In this document: piece by piece, positions 1-11,110 of the stretch
Position numbering within the stretch: position 1 is the stretch's first letter
Layout: each line of letters starts with the position of its first letter
DNA from: Acipenser ruthenus
Taxonomy: Eukaryota; Chordata; Actinopteri; Acipenseriformes; Acipenseridae
Assembly (NCBI RefSeq): GCF_902713425.1
Contig: NC_081246.1
Coordinates: 3,975,001 to 4,039,000 of the forward strand
Reading direction: 5' to 3'
DNA: 64,000 nt
The notes under the pieces: generated by a model
Databases searched by the model: none
Told to the model about the DNA's origin: nothing
The model's input: only the letters and a program-made list of their open reading frames with translations
Translations under genes and position numbers: made by a program

Positions 1-24
1 AATAATAATAATAATAATAATAAT
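1..24. repeat. AAT microsatellite
   Basis: Pure AAT trinucleotide run at the window edge, probably the A-rich tail of a SINE lying outside the window. Confidence 0.8.
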
Positions 25-58
25 CACGCTTCTGTATTGAAACGCCAGTTCATTTCAT

Positions 59-933
59 TTAAGATCTCTGTCCTGCGTGAATTCTCTGATGGTGTTTGAG
101 GCTGGTTAAGTGCCTATAAATGTTCCCACACTCTGTACATTTATAGGGCTTCTCTCCTGTGTGAATTCGCTGGTGTTTTTTGAGGCTGTCTAGATGCCTG
201 AAACTTGTCCCACAGTGGGTGCAGGGGTACGGCTTCTCTCCCGTGTGAATGCGCTGGTGTATATGAAGCGTTTTTATACGAGTGAAACTCTTCCCACACA
301 CGTTACAGGGGTGTCTGCTCTCTCCTGTGGGAATACGCTGGTGCTGCCGAAGCTGAACCTCTTCCTTGAAGCGCTTCCCCCGATCAGGCATGTGATAGGG
401 TTTCTCTCCTGTGAGAACACGCTGGTGCTGTCGGAGGTTTTCAAACAGGCTCAAGCTCTGAGGAGAGTCGTACGCTCTCTCGGACACACTGATATGCTGG
501 TGTTGTTTCCTGAAAGCGGGGAAGGAGGGACTTGCAACACTTTGAGACAACGAGTGAGTTTTTCCTATTTTTCTGGGTTGCTGCCACTTTGCGGAGCCTC
601 TTGGCTTTTTAAAAGCGGCCGCTTTTTCCGTTTCAATGCTGAACTGATTCACAAGTCCAGCATAGTTATTGGGGCAAGGCAAACTCGCAGAGGAGCGATT
701 CAGGTCCTCTTTAATTTCAACGCAGTCCTGTTCGGGATCCTCCTGTTTAACCGGGACAGGATCCAACTCAGAAGCGGGATCCGTAACACAGGCAGGATGC
801 GTGCCCTCATCTCCAATGAGGACAGATCGAATATCAGAGAGCTCCTCTTTAATGTGAAGAGGATCCAGTCCCTCGTTCGGGACACAGTGCTCCTGGGATC
901 TTTGATAATCCTGGTCCTCCTCGATGCCCCTGC
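59..933 (-). CDS. C2H2 zinc-finger protein, terminal exon (ZNF-A)
   Basis: Terminal coding exon of a C2H2 zinc-finger protein, presumably a nuclear DNA-binding factor. The frame is open from a 3' splice site (pyrimidine run then AG at 934-935) to a TAA at 59-61. The exon enters in phase 1, like the other zinc-finger exons here. The first ~90 residues are acidic and hold V/I-K-x-E motifs (HIKEEL, PVKQED, EIKEDL) that fit the SUMO-acceptor consensus. Degenerate fingers follow, one reading MPDRGKRF with no cysteine pair, then three intact fingers (CNVC, CTHC, CTEC) with TGEKP linkers. The helices resemble fingers 4-6 of the neighbour at 4347-5134, so the two look like tandem duplicates. No ATG lies at the start of the exon, so an upstream coding exon is needed; the leader at 10214-10811 has a compatible phase. 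Three fingers is short, and the gene may be decaying. Confidence 0.75.
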
Positions 934-1200
934 CTTGAAAAACAGATACAAAAAAAGGGTGCTTTTAAAACTTTGAGCCGATTCTGTTTTCTAACTAAAC
1001 TCTGTTAAACTGTTAATTGCAAAACAATGCTGCTCGTTTTTTAACCTCCACGTCTTCAAAACAGACAAATTACGTTAATTGCTCATCGCTGATCCAAATT
1101 GCATTTCATTCTCGCACTCTAGTTTATCGTTGGATGTGTAATTTTCCCCCATTCATTTAAGAGCTGTTCTGACAGCTTTTCTTAGTGTAACCTTAGTGTA
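934..1200. other. no recognisable feature
   Basis: Probable intron 5' of the ZNF-A zinc-finger exon. I see no gene or repeat in it. Confidence 0.4.
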
Positions 1201-1435
1201 AGGCGGCTGTGTGGTCCAGTGGTTAAAGAAAAGGGCTTGTAACCAGGAGATCCCCGGTTCAAATCCCACCTCAGCCACTGACTCATTGTGTGACCCTGAG
1301 CAAGTCACTTAACCTCCTTGTGCTCCGTCTTTCGGGTGAGACGTAGTTGTAAGTGACTCTGCAGCTGATGCATAGTTCACACACCCTAGTCTCTGTAAGC
1401 CGCCTTGGATAAAGGCATCTGCTACATAAACACAT
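1201..1435 (+). mobile_element. SINE-B, tRNA-derived
   Basis: Full-length copy of the second SINE family. It has a tRNA-like head with A-box (TGGTCCAGTGGTTAAAG) and B-box (GGTTCAAATCCC), a body, and a tail reading CCTTGGATAAAGGC then TCTGCTA. The tail shows LINE-mobilised 3' homology common in fish SINEs. Other copies lie at 7892, 18640 (minus) and 53606 (minus). Confidence 0.85.
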
Positions 1436-1730
1436 CATAATAATAATCCGATAGCAAGCCCATCATTTAAAATCTCCGTGATCTGTAGCAAAAATAACAT
1501 CCAACCCCAGTTTGTAAGGAATAGTTTTCTCTATCAGGATGCATTGACAGCTTAACAATACTAATTAACATTTAAAAAACGAAGATAGAGATTCAGGAAA
1601 ATTAAAATTCAAAGTTCCAGGTTGAATTATAAGGTGTGACTGGGCAGTAAGGCTGTTTAATTGTTTAATTAGTTAAGTGTGAAGTGTTTTTTTTTTTATT
1701 AAAAAGGGTGGAATGTGGTCAGGTGGCAAT

Positions 1731-1972
1731 TATTATTATTATTATTATTTATATCTTAGCAGACGCCCTTATCCAGGGTGACTTACAATTGTTACAAGAT
1801 ATCACATTATTTTTACATACAATTACCCATTTATACAGTTGGGTTTTTACTGGAGCAATCTAGGTAAAGTACCTTGCTCAAGGGTACAACAGCAGTGTCC
1901 CCCACCTGGGATTGAACCCACAACCCTCCGGTCAAGAGTCCAGAGCCCTGACCACTACTCCACACTGCTGCA
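1731..1972 (-). mobile_element. SINE-A, tRNA-derived (reverse copy)
   Basis: Full-length reverse-strand copy of the main SINE family. The head has a B-box reading GGGTTCAATCCC, the middle reads TACCCTTGAGCAAGGTACTT, and the tail is GTCACCCTGGATAAGGGCGT followed by an AAT-rich tract. It is the only one of 14 copies here on the minus strand. Confidence 0.85.
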
Positions 1973-2564
1973 ATTGAATTACCGATTCTCCATTAACCCC
2001 TGACCACATCTTAGAGAACAAAGACATGTTTGAACAGTGAGAGATGAGCCACACTTGCTCAGCTGGAAAAGTGGATCAGGGTTCAGGGTTCAAGATATTA
2101 GAGAGTTTAGTTCACGCACTGTGGCAGCCACAGCTTGGGTCCTGTTTTGTGCAGAAGAGTTTTTGTTTAAATTATTTACTTGTGTGAACCCTTTTGTGGT
2201 TTGTGGGCAAGGAAGTGCTGGACTGCAGTGTTCCGAGTCTGGGTTATTATTTCCAGGGCACAGACCAGCCGTGAAGGACAGGTTTAGGGCGCTGTGTGTT
2301 TTTTGTTTCACGGTAAAAATAGGATTTTGTCACGGAATTTCACAGTCTAAAAATATTTCAAGATATTACAGGAAGCAAACCAAACCGGCCGCCAGGTTCC
2401 TGAATGCAAACAGGAAGTGGGTCAGTAAGGCAAACACTTGATGGATTTATTTTTAAGTAAATAAAATATATGCATGTTCTTTCAGGAATGGGAGTTTTCG
2501 TGGGGAGCTACATATTACACAAGAGGCAAATTTCAAATGAAATCCGTCAAAAAAAATCCATCCT

Positions 2565-2570
<6 letters not shown>
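1973..2570. other. no recognisable feature
   Basis: Unique-looking sequence. The open frames are short and show no protein family. I see no gene or repeat. Confidence 0.35.
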
Positions 2571-2646
<76 letters not shown>

Positions 2647-2748
2647 ACAAAGCAATGGTTCCCAAGACTTTCAAACACTCCTGTAGCACCGACTGTATAT
2701 TTGTGTGTGTGTGTGTGTGTGTGTGTATAATTTTATATATATATATAA
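2568..2748. repeat. TG/AT compound microsatellites
   Basis: TG run, then AT run 2590-2643, a short unique stretch, then a second TG run and short AT run. Encoded Cys-Val or Ile-Tyr frames are artefacts. Confidence 0.9.
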
Positions 2749-2987
2749 CTTCAAGTCAAATCTCACTGCTGACACGTCCTGGCACGTCATAGTTTCTAGG
2801 TGGCTCTGTGCATCTCTGACAGGTGTCTTTTGCGCCCTCTGCTGGTGTATATTGTTTAAATCTACATTTATTTATTGTCTCAATCCTAAAATTCCAGGTA
2901 ATGCAAAACCTTTTGCCATAGCTGTATATCCAAACAATGTTTATTTATTATTATTATTATTATTATTATGGAATACAGTATTTTGAA

Positions 2988-3020
<33 letters not shown>

Positions 3021-3432
3021 TCTTACAGTACAGAGAGTGTAAATCCTGTAGTGTAAACATTTACACTGCAGGTAGTGTAAACATTTACACTATTAGACAT
3101 TACATCAACATGCCACTGGCAAAAAAAATAGGCTTACAAAATATCAACATTCAAGTAATATGTATAATAAATAAATCAATACATAAAAACCATTGCATTA
3201 TTTGATTCAATAAATCGTTTTTTAATTACAGGGAGTGTAACACAAGTACAGTTTGAATAAAGACCAGCTTCTGCATCATTTTAAACAACGCAATTAAAAA
3301 GCAACACAAAACTTTGAGATTACAGTGAATGAACAGGACAACTATAAAATACAGAACTAGTAAATGTTTACATTGACATATTAAATACATGACTCCTGAT
3401 CACCTATAGGGTCTACCGCCAGTCCAAGAGTT

Positions 3433-3588
<156 letters not shown>

Positions 3589-3606
3589 TGAATGAATTTA
3601 TAGGGG

Positions 3607-3775
3607 CCAGCAGTGTCGGGTAGTGGTTAGGGCTCTGGACTCTTGACCGGAGGGTCGTGGGTTCAATCTCAGGTGGGGGACACTGCTGCTGTACCCTTGA
3701 GCAAGATACTTTACCTAGATCGCTCCAGTAAAAACCAAACTGTATAAAAATGGGGAATTATATGTCAAAATACAC
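3607..3775 (+). mobile_element. SINE-A, 3'-truncated
   Basis: Head and middle of SINE-A with B-box and the GAGCAAGATACTTTACCTAG block. The copy ends soon after ATGGGGAATTATATG and lacks the conserved tail. Confidence 0.8.
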
Positions 3776-4084
3776 CTGGACAAAAATAATAAAAAAGTCA
3801 GTATTTTTTTATTGCAAAGTTTTGACTGTTTCTGTTTCTACCTATGGTCAAATGTTTTGATTTATATATTGCAGGATGCCTCTTATTGTAAAATGCCTCT
3901 AGTCTGTAGTCTCCTGTATGAATTAAACTGAATAATTCAATATAGTTGTAAGAAGCGCAATGGGGCATTTCAACCATCGCCAAAGCACTGGTGTCAAAAC
4001 ACACTTTAAAAAAAACACCTGTTTGTTAATCAGTCAGGAGCTGGAGTAATTCAGAGGCATAAGGAAACGGTGATTGACTTAACA

Positions 4085-4090
4085 TTTATT
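4085..4090 (-). promoter_or_regulatory. candidate polyadenylation signal for ZNF-B
   Basis: AATAAA on the minus strand about 260 nt downstream of the ZNF-B stop codon. Assigned from motif and distance only. Confidence 0.4.
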
Positions 4091-4346
4091 TACAGTAACA
4101 TGTTGGGCTACAGCAGCAGGATTAGCTTAGCATGCTTAATGGGTCTGTTCAGGTCATTTGCAACCCAAAATAAATCACACATCATTTTCTAAAACAACTG
4201 TAATCGAATGGATTACTCATAATCCTCACACCACGGTAATTATATACCCTTCAGCCTTCGGACAGCGTTGCTTTTTCAATATGTTTCCAATGATCACCAC
4301 CTTCACCACACAAAGCCTCTGAAAGGTCAGCTTCAGGACCGAGTGT

Positions 4347-5134
4347 TTAGTTCCCTTTGTGAACCTGCTGGTGTTTCTTCAGGTAATCCAAGCGACTGAA
4401 GCTCTCTCCGCACTCCGCGCACTGATAGGGCTTCTCTCCAGTGTGAATTCTCAGGTGCTTCTTGAGGCAGTCGGAGTGCCTGAAGCTCTTCCCACACTCG
4501 GTGCAGTGATAGGGCTTCTCTCCAGTGTGAATGCGCTGGTGGATATGGAGCGTTCCCAAGCGAATGAAGCTCTTCCGACACACCTGGCAGCGGTACGGGG
4601 TCTCCCTGGTGTGAACCCGTCTGTGCTTCTCAAGATGAAGGAGTTCCTTGAAGGAGCTGCCGCATTCTTGGCAGTGGTACGGTTTCTTCCCTCTGTGAAC
4701 CTGCTGGTGCGTTCGAAGGTTGCCTCCTGACTTGAAGCTCTTACCACAGACAGTGCAGTGAAAGGGTTTCTCCGCAGTGTGAATCCGCTGGTGTCTTTTC
4801 AAAGAGCTGGAGTAGCGGAAGCTGGCTCCGCATTCTCTACAGGCGTTCGGAAGATCTCCCTCTGGGATTTGCAAACGTCTCTGAACTGCAAATTCATCGG
4901 AGGTGAACGCGCTGTTAATCTCAGGGCTCGGGTTCGAGGCCTGGAAACTGCTCGCTGCATCGGAGAGGCGATCAGCGCTGGCAGAACGGGCCTCCTCATC
5001 ACAGGGGTCAGGGTTCAGCCCAGGAATCTCCTCTTTGATGGTGATCAGTTCTATCTGTGATATTTCCTCCTTGATGTACCTGGTTTCCATGGAGCTGGGG
5101 CTGGGATAGGAGAGTTGATTCACTGTGCCTGCGT
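4347..5134 (-). CDS. C2H2 zinc-finger protein, terminal exon (ZNF-B)
   Basis: Terminal exon of a six-finger C2H2 protein, presumably a nuclear DNA-binding regulator. It opens after a good 3' splice site (CTTCTCTTTTGAAG) in phase 1 and ends in TAA at 4347-4349. The first ~85 residues are acidic and carry two V/I-K-x-E motifs (YIKEEI, TIKEEI) matching the SUMO consensus. Six complete C2H2 units follow (CREC, CTVC, CQEC, CQVC, CTEC, CAEC). The last two linkers are canonical TGEKP; the first three are variant (TAEKP, RGKKP, TRETP). Fingers 4-5 resemble fingers of the 59-933 exon, which indicates tandem duplication. There is no start codon in the exon. The coiled-coil leader at 10214-10811 lies upstream on the same strand and ends in the same phase, so it is the likely first coding exon. 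Confidence 0.85.
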
Positions 5135-5236
5135 CTTCAAAAGAGAAGGCAAACACTTAACAATGCTTTCTAGACACTTATTACCCAATAAACAATGCTT
5201 TTCCCAAAGTAAAGACACATTATGAAAACACATGAT

Positions 5237-6160
5237 TTACAGCAAAACTGTGGCCAAACATTTTGCATCAAATTGAAGAAGGGAACTGTGAAAAAGACCT
5301 AGGAATTTATGTTGACTCAGAAAATGTCTTCATCTAGACAATGTGGAGAAGCTATAAAAAAGGCCAACAAGATGCTCGGATATATTGTGAGAAGTGTTGT
5401 ATTTAAATCAAGGTAAGTAATGTTAAAACTTTACAATGCATTAGTAAGACCTCACCTAGAATATTGTGTTCAGTTCTGGTCACCTCGTTACAAAAAGGAT
5501 ATTGCTGCTCTAGAAAGAGTGCAAAGAAGAGCGATCAGAATTATCCCGGGTTTAAAAGGCATGTCGTATGCAGACAGACTAAAAGAATTGAATCTATTCA
5601 GTCTTGAACAAAGAAGACTACACGGCAATCTGATTCAAAATCCTACAAGGTATAGACAATGTCGACCCAGGGGACCTTTTTGACCTGAAAAAAGAAACAA
5701 GGACCAGGGGTCACAAATGGAGATTAGATAAAGGGGCATTCAGAACAGAAAATAGGAGGCACTTTTTTTTTAAACAGAGAATTGTGAGGGTCTGGAACCA
5801 ACTCCCCAGTAATGTTGTTGAAGCTTACACCCTGGGACCCTTTAAGAAGCTGCTTGATGAGATTCTGGGATCAATAAGCTACTAACAACCAAACGAGCAA
5901 GATGGGCTGAATGGCCTCCTCTCGTTTGGAAACAAACTCATGTTGCTTCATGAAGTCGAATGCTGAATAATGTTAACGGATTGAATCACACACACCACTT
6001 CGAAGTTTTACACATAACAAAAAACTGACAAGTGGAAAAACGTGACAGTTCGAAATCTAACATGAAATACTACTGTACTGCTATTATGGCTTCCGGGTGA
6101 CATTTTTTTTGGCGAGATCATCAATTGTAGGTGATGCAAACTCTTGGCCACAGCTCTACA
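5237..6160 (+). mobile_element. Tc1-like MITE split by a CR1-type LINE
   Basis: Nonautonomous DNA element whose ends read like AACTGTGGCCAAACATTTTG and GGCCACAGCTCTACAGT, inverted versions of each other. A LINE piece (5277-5935) splits it. The body after the insertion carries the family blocks (GAATAATGTTAACG, TAACATGAAATACTACTGTA). The 89-bp satellite found elsewhere derives from this body. Confidence 0.65.
5277..5935 (+). mobile_element. CR1-type LINE 3' fragment
   Basis: 5'-truncated non-LTR retrotransposon. The reverse-transcriptase C-terminal motif [15 protein letters not shown] is followed by [13 protein letters not shown] and [14 protein letters not shown], typical of CR1/L2-like elements. 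The frame breaks near the end. It is inserted in a MITE. Related copies lie at 55775, 58317 (minus) and 30741 (minus). Confidence 0.85.
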
Positions 6161-6164
6161 GTAT

Positions 6165-6325
6165 TATACTGTAAACATGCAACACATTGTAATTGTTAAA
6201 ACCACAGAAAAACTGCAGAGATTGGAGATCTGACAATACTTGTATATTTGCTTAGTTTTTTAAATTATATCTCAATGCTTAAATTCTAGGGGGGGATGCT
6301 AAACTTTTGGCCACAGCTGTACAGT
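6165..6325 (+). mobile_element. Tc1-like MITE, partial
   Basis: One end of the MITE family, closing with TTTTGGCCACAGCTGTACAG after the block CTCAATGCTTAAATTCTAGG. Confidence 0.55.
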
Positions 6326-7000
6326 ACCAACACAAAGTACAGCAACAGCAAATGATTTATAGCAAGACATTTTTGGCTGGTTTGTGCAACACCACAACAG
6401 CCGTGACATACAGAGAAGCAAGTCGCTTTGGATACAAGCGTCTGCTGAATGACTCCTTCATAAGAATGCTAATATATTCAAGGCTGAATTGTTACCCTGC
6501 AGAAAGATGATGTGTATTTGAAATCTAAGTGAACTCACCTCTCGGGTTTCTCGTTAGCCTCTCTGCGTTTCTTCAGTTTTGTAAACAGCAGCATCAACGA
6601 AGTGGAGAAAATAAATAAAAAACTCGGTACAGTCTAATCTTTTTCAACCACATTTAAAAACGTACTTTTTGGCGTTGGCTTGTTCTTGAGCTGGTTTGAC
6701 TGGCCGGTGGCTTGTGATTTATTTTATAGTTTTTATTGCAATGCATCCTGGGATGCTCCACACGAAGAGTTCTATATAAAAGCAAATTGGATTGTATGGA
6801 GAGAACATGTCCTGCATCAATGATCCTGTCCTGGATCAGTATTTTAACAACAGCGTCTCCTAAACGTGCCAACGGGGACTTTTGTCCAGCCCTAGCAAAC
6901 CCCCTAAGGTACAGTCAAGATTTCTTTTTTTTATTTTTAAAAAACCGTCTGTGTGAACTCGCTTGAGAAGCCAAAACAAACATTCAAGTATTATAAACTA
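6326..7000. other. no gene recognised
   Basis: Intron-like sequence between the ZNF-B terminal exon and the upstream leader exon. A strong minus-strand donor-like GTGAGT follows the exon-like end at 6539, but no phase-compatible exon could be confirmed. Confidence 0.3.
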
Positions 7001-7165
7001 CAGCTCTAGCCAAAAGTTTTGCATCAGAGCATTTGATTAAGACATAATTAAAAAATAAATTAATAAACATTTTTTTAACATCATGTAATTAAAGAAACTA
7101 CAAAATGATATCGCAAAAGTCTACCAGAAGCCTTAATAGTAGTATAACATTATTTATATTATATA
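7001..7165 (+). mobile_element. Tc1-like MITE, partial
   Basis: Starts with TACAGCTCTAGCCAAAAGTT and contains the family block AACTACAAAATGATATCGCA. The far end is missing. Confidence 0.6.
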
Positions 7166-7226
7166 AAGTTTGAGAAAAAGGAAAACGGCTGTGTACCAAA
7201 ATGATCAATAAGAAAAAAGAAAAAAT

Positions 7227-7360
7227 AGAGAAAAGGATATTTCAGGTATTTAAAAAGGTAGAATAATTTATTACAATTTTTGTACAATTATCAACGTCCT
7301 GATAATTGATTTGTAATCAATTATTCTACCTTTTTAAATACCTGAAATATCCTTTTCTCT
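7227..7360. repeat. 134-bp hairpin, perfect 42-bp inverted repeat
   Basis: Arms 7227-7268 and 7319-7360 are exact reverse complements over 42 bp. The 50-bp centre contains further complementary blocks (CAATTATCA with TGATAATTG, ATTACAA with TTGTAAT), so nearly the whole segment can fold as one stem. The right arm runs directly into tetranucleotide repeats. Confidence 0.85.
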
Positions 7361-7440
7361 CTCCATCTATCTATCTATGTATGTATGTATGTATGTATGT
7401 ATGTATGTATGTATGTATGTATGTATGTATGTATGTGTAT

Positions 7441-7535
<95 letters not shown>

Positions 7536-7555
7536 GTATGTATGTATCTATGTAT
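7361..7555. repeat. TATC/TATG/AT compound microsatellite
   Basis: CTAT run, then a long TATG run, then an AT run about 80 bp long, then TATG again. Confidence 0.95.
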
Positions 7556-7617
7556 GTTATGGACCAATGCCAAAATCTGGCAGAAATGCCCGGACAGTTC
7601 TGAGTGCCCAGCTGCGG

Positions 7618-8830
7618 TGGGTTAGCTTTGAATTTTATGTAATTTCTGCATCTGCCCTGGCTGGTGAACTGCCCACAGGCACCCGGGCGAAGACAATTTA
7701 ACAGATACAGTCTAATACAAACAGAGAGTGAATTACCTTAGTTGCCTTTAAGGGTAAAAACGCACCTGCACCAAACCACCTGTTGCAATGTTTATTTAAA
7801 TAACTTTAATACTTTGACAACGCTATAGCAACGGAACTAAACAAAATATCAACACACAGTTTATTTTTACTCTTATTGCAGTAATACAATACACTGGGAG
7901 GCTGTGTGGTCCAGTGGTTAAAGAAAAGGGCTTGTAACCAGGAGGTCCCCGGTTCAAATCCCACCTCAGCCACTGACTCATTGTGTGACCCTGAGCAAGT
8001 CACTTAACCTCCTTGTGCTCCGTCTTTCGGGTGAGACGTAGTTGTAAGTGACCCTGCAGCTGATGCATAGCTCACACGCCTTGGATAAAGGCGTCTGCTA
8101 AATAAACATATAATTTTCTGAGCAGAGCTGCGTTGTTTGAATGAGAGATCGTTCAATATCAGCGAGAGACTAATAATCACAGTTAAGTTGAAACGTGTAA
8201 AAGCCACGCAGTTAAATACAGTTACCTGAAACTCAGTTAGACCGCTGTGCCAAACAACTCCGGTATCGTGAATGAGTAAAAGCGAGACCAAGACAAAAGA
8301 CCGGAATAAACCAACTCCGATCGTCCCGAAAACCAGTGTACAGATAATTCAAGAGTAACAAAACACATGATCGACACCTAACAGTCAATCTGTTTAAAGG
8401 TTAACCCTTCACCAGCTGTCAATTGTTGACTATTTATTTCAATCGTAGCTTCTATTTTCCTAAGGATTTCTACGCGTCTGGTCACGTGATAGTACAGGGG
8501 CGCACGTTCTCATCTGAAGTAGTTTCTCCTGCTAGAAAACGTTTTCTTCCGAGTCAAATTGTGGTTCATATTTCTAAATAAAAAAAATAAAAAACGTTAT
8601 GCTGTTGATTAATGATTAATTAATATTGATAAATTAGTTTGGGCATTGCGTTCTTCCTGAGTTTCAGGTAACTGTGTTTAACTGGGTAGCTTTTACACTT
8701 TTAAAACTTACCTGTGATTAATTCACTCTCTATTTGTATCTGTTAAAACATTTTCATCGCCCGGGTGTCTGTGGGCAGTTCAGCCTGAGCAGATGCAGAA
8801 ATTACATAAAATTCGCAGCTAGGCACTTCG
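7618..8830. repeat. imperfect long inverted repeat with SINE insertion
   Basis: Left blocks 7618-7740 and about 8190-8260 match, in inverted order, right blocks at about 8655-8690 and 8715-8830. Shared blocks include the GAACTGCCCACAGGCACCCG region, ACAGAGAGTGAATTA, and the CAGTTACCTGAAACTCAG region. The left arm has been opened by unmatched sequence and a SINE-B. Confidence 0.6.
7892..8107 (+). mobile_element. SINE-B
   Basis: Near-complete SINE-B copy with A-box, B-box (GGTTCAAATCCC) and the tail CTTGGATAAAGGCGTCTGCT. A short deletion just before the tail removes the ACCCTAGTCTCTGTAAGCCG block seen at 1201-1435. Confidence 0.85.
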
Positions 8831-8927
8831 CGAACTATATTATTATTTAACAATGTAATCAAAGAAACTTCTAAATGACATCGCAAAAGTCTACCATGCA
8901 TGGAGTGTGTTATAACGCTTATAAAGA

Positions 8928-9106
8928 CTCCTATTGCACAGCAGTGTGATCCAGTCCAGGTTTCACCACCAGCTTGATCAGCCCCCAGTGTGTCTAGCTA
9001 ACAAGCTCAGGTGTGTCTGATTATTAAAAACTCATTTATTTAAAAACTCACAGTAAAACCAGGACTGGATCGCACTGCTATGCAATGGGAGTGTTAAGTT
9101 ACTGCC
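8928..9106. mobile_element. foldback MITE, family 2
   Basis: Ends are inverted repeats: CAGCAGTGTGATCCAGTCCA on the left and the complementary CAGGACTGGATCGCACTGCT on the right. The middle reads CAGCTTGATCAGCCCC then AACAAGCTCAGGTGTGTCTG. Copies also lie at 25128 and 59137. Confidence 0.75.
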
Positions 9107-9505
9107 CTCTGTGCTGTACTACAGAAACAGCAGAACATCAATGACCCAGAAGCCTGTACTATATATAAACAAAATTCAAACGGCGGCCAATGCAGCATGC
9201 CATTATTTGAAAGAAATCATTTAAAAGGCACATGGGTTAATCGTGCAGGATTGCGCCTTTGTCCGACATGCGAGAATTAACCAATGTGAAAATCATTAAC
9301 CGTATGAAAGACAAACATACACGTTATTGACAACAGTGTCGTCGCTCCTTTAAGTCTTGAGAAACAAGAGCGGACCAGGCGTGGGTTGGGTTGGGTTAAT
9401 GTTTAATACAAGCGAATCTTATTAAGCTGTCTGCTTACAATCGGCGATGTGCAAAACACAGTGTGTTCCTAAAACAGACGCACACGGAAAACAACTATTT
9501 CTAAC
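9107..9505. other. no recognisable feature
   Basis: Unique-looking sequence, no supported gene or repeat. Confidence 0.35.
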
Positions 9506-9770
9506 AGCAGTGTGGAGTAGTGGTTAGGGCTCTGGACTCTTGACCGGAGGGTTGTGGGTTCAATCCCAGGTGGGGGACACTGCTGTTGTGCCCTTGAGCA
9601 AGGTACTTTACCTAGATTGCTCCAGTAAAAACCCAACTGTATAAATGGGCAATTGTATGTAAAAATAATGTGATAACTGTATAATGTGAAATAATGTATA
9701 CTGTGATACCTTGTAACAATTGTAAGTCGCCCTGGATAAGGGCGTCTGCTAAGAAATGAATAATAATAAT
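9506..9770 (+). mobile_element. SINE-A
   Basis: Full-length copy with head, B-box, middle block, a partly duplicated AATGTGATA tail segment and GTCGCCCTGGATAAGGGCGT, ending in AAT repeats. Confidence 0.9.
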
Positions 9771-10213
9771 TCTCACAAGTTAAAAAATAAACGTACAGGT
9801 AAAGTTATATTAATAAATGATGCGCAGAAGTTTGATGTGAATTTAAAGTGAACACATTCTCAATTTTTAATAGAAAAGTTTGTGTTGGGTTATTCAAAAG
9901 ACAACACGGACTTGCCTTTGGTCTTCCAAAATAACATTTAAAAAAAGCCACGGTTCAGGAAGTTAAACATAATTATTAAACACATGAATCAGAATTATTA
10001 AACAAGTGATCCATACGTGTATTTTATTTTTGAATAATATTAATAAACTACTGCTAATTTGTTAAGTACTTAAATGAATAAAAAATTAGAAAAACCGGGA
10101 CGTTTTTTTTTTAAAAATAATTGACCGGGACAAGAACACAAAATGAAGGCTTGGGACGCTCCCAGCTTCCCCGGGACGTCACCCCCTACCATCCCCAAAC
10201 AATTCAAACTTAC
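9771..10213. other. probable intron 3' of the coiled-coil leader
   Basis: AT-rich sequence following the splice donor at 10213-10212 on the minus strand. No other feature seen. Confidence 0.4.
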
Positions 10214-10811
10214 CTGTAGCGCCGCCTCCCCCCCAGATATCATCGATCCGTGGAAAGGCATCATCCCTGATCGATACACTGCGATCGGTCCCATCCTCCT
10301 GGATGATCAGATGCGACGTTTCGGGATCTGCAAGCGTGCCGCAGTCCCGGTTAATCAAGATGGGCAAACAATGGGCAAAACTGGCCGCGTTGTACTCGGT
10401 CCCAGCCTCGGTCACTTGGTCCCCAAGGAAGGAGACACACGGTTCGTCCACGTTTAGTCCACGGTCCTTAGGATGCGGGACAAAAGCCGGGTTGTTGTTG
10501 TTTGTCCACGACGGCACGCCGAGCTGCTCCGTGAAATGGGGAGCGTGTCGTTTGCTGCTGGTCGTTTTCGCTCGGCTCGTTTTCTCCCGTTCCCGCACCG
10601 ATTTCAACTCGGTCTCGGTTCTTTTCAGCCTCCGTTTCAGGGTCTGGTTTTCGTTCAGGGTCTCGGCGATCTCGACCTGCAGTCCCGCCAGCTTGGTCCC
10701 GACCACCTTGGTGATTTCGCACAGGACCGTCTCCACCGCCGCTTGCACGGCCAGCTCGATGGCGGGGCCGAGCTCGTTTTTAAAAAACGACACGGAGACG
10801 CTGACGTCCAT
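10214..10811 (-). CDS. coiled-coil leader exon of a zinc-finger gene
   Basis: First coding exon. The ATG at 10811-10809 is preferred because three leaders in this window share the start M-D/E-x-S-x-SVSFF. Residues 1-40 form a hydrophobic helix (ELAVQAAVETVLCEITKVVG). A coiled coil rich in Leu, Glu and Arg follows to about residue 75 (NENQTLKRRLKRTETELKSV). The remainder is low complexity and acidic. The exon ends at a strong donor, CTACAG then GTAAGT, in phase 1. Similar leaders start at 24433 (plus) and 59910 (minus). In fish genomes such leaders precede C2H2 fingers and probably mediate dimerisation; that role is inferred from family resemblance. The next compatible exons downstream are 4347-5134 and 59-933. 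The assignment to either is inference. Confidence 0.75.
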
Positions 10812-11110
10812 TTTTTCACTTTAATTAAAGGCTGGTTTCAATAAAATCCTCTTTTGTTTTGAGCCCGTTTCCAAAACAAGAGCGACGTTCGCTTTCCGCT
10901 TCCGGTTTTTGGATGCGTACCGCGACGTAATCATTCAAACGCAGACGGCGTGTTAAAAAATGAATTTAAAAAGCTGTCAAATCAATCTGTTTATATGTTA
11001 AAAAATAAACACCTCCCCAAACACTCGCCTGTAACTTTAGCAATAAACACACCGCTTTAGTGTGTACAACTGGACAGGCTGGAACAGTGACGTCACTTCC
11101 GCCCCGTTCA
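10812..11110 (-). promoter_or_regulatory. probable promoter and 5' UTR of the leader exon
   Basis: Sequence just upstream of the leader ATG. It has several CpG dinucleotides (for example GCGTACCGCGACGTAATC near 10915) and a TGACGTCA CRE palindrome at about 11087-11094 ahead of GGCGGAAGTGACG-like sequence on the minus strand. No TATA box is obvious. Confidence 0.4.

Noticed and set aside
194-976. 260-codon plus-strand frame
   Set aside because: Antisense shadow of the ZNF-A zinc-finger exon.
1201-1290. tRNA-like A and B boxes in SINE heads as tRNA genes
   Set aside because: They lack acceptor pairing and a proper anticodon stem, and recur with the same SINE body and tail.
6539-6640. Exon-like segment ending in a strong GTGAGT donor (minus)
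   Set aside because: No acceptor gives the phase 1-1 exon needed between the ZNF-B leader and finger exon without a stop.
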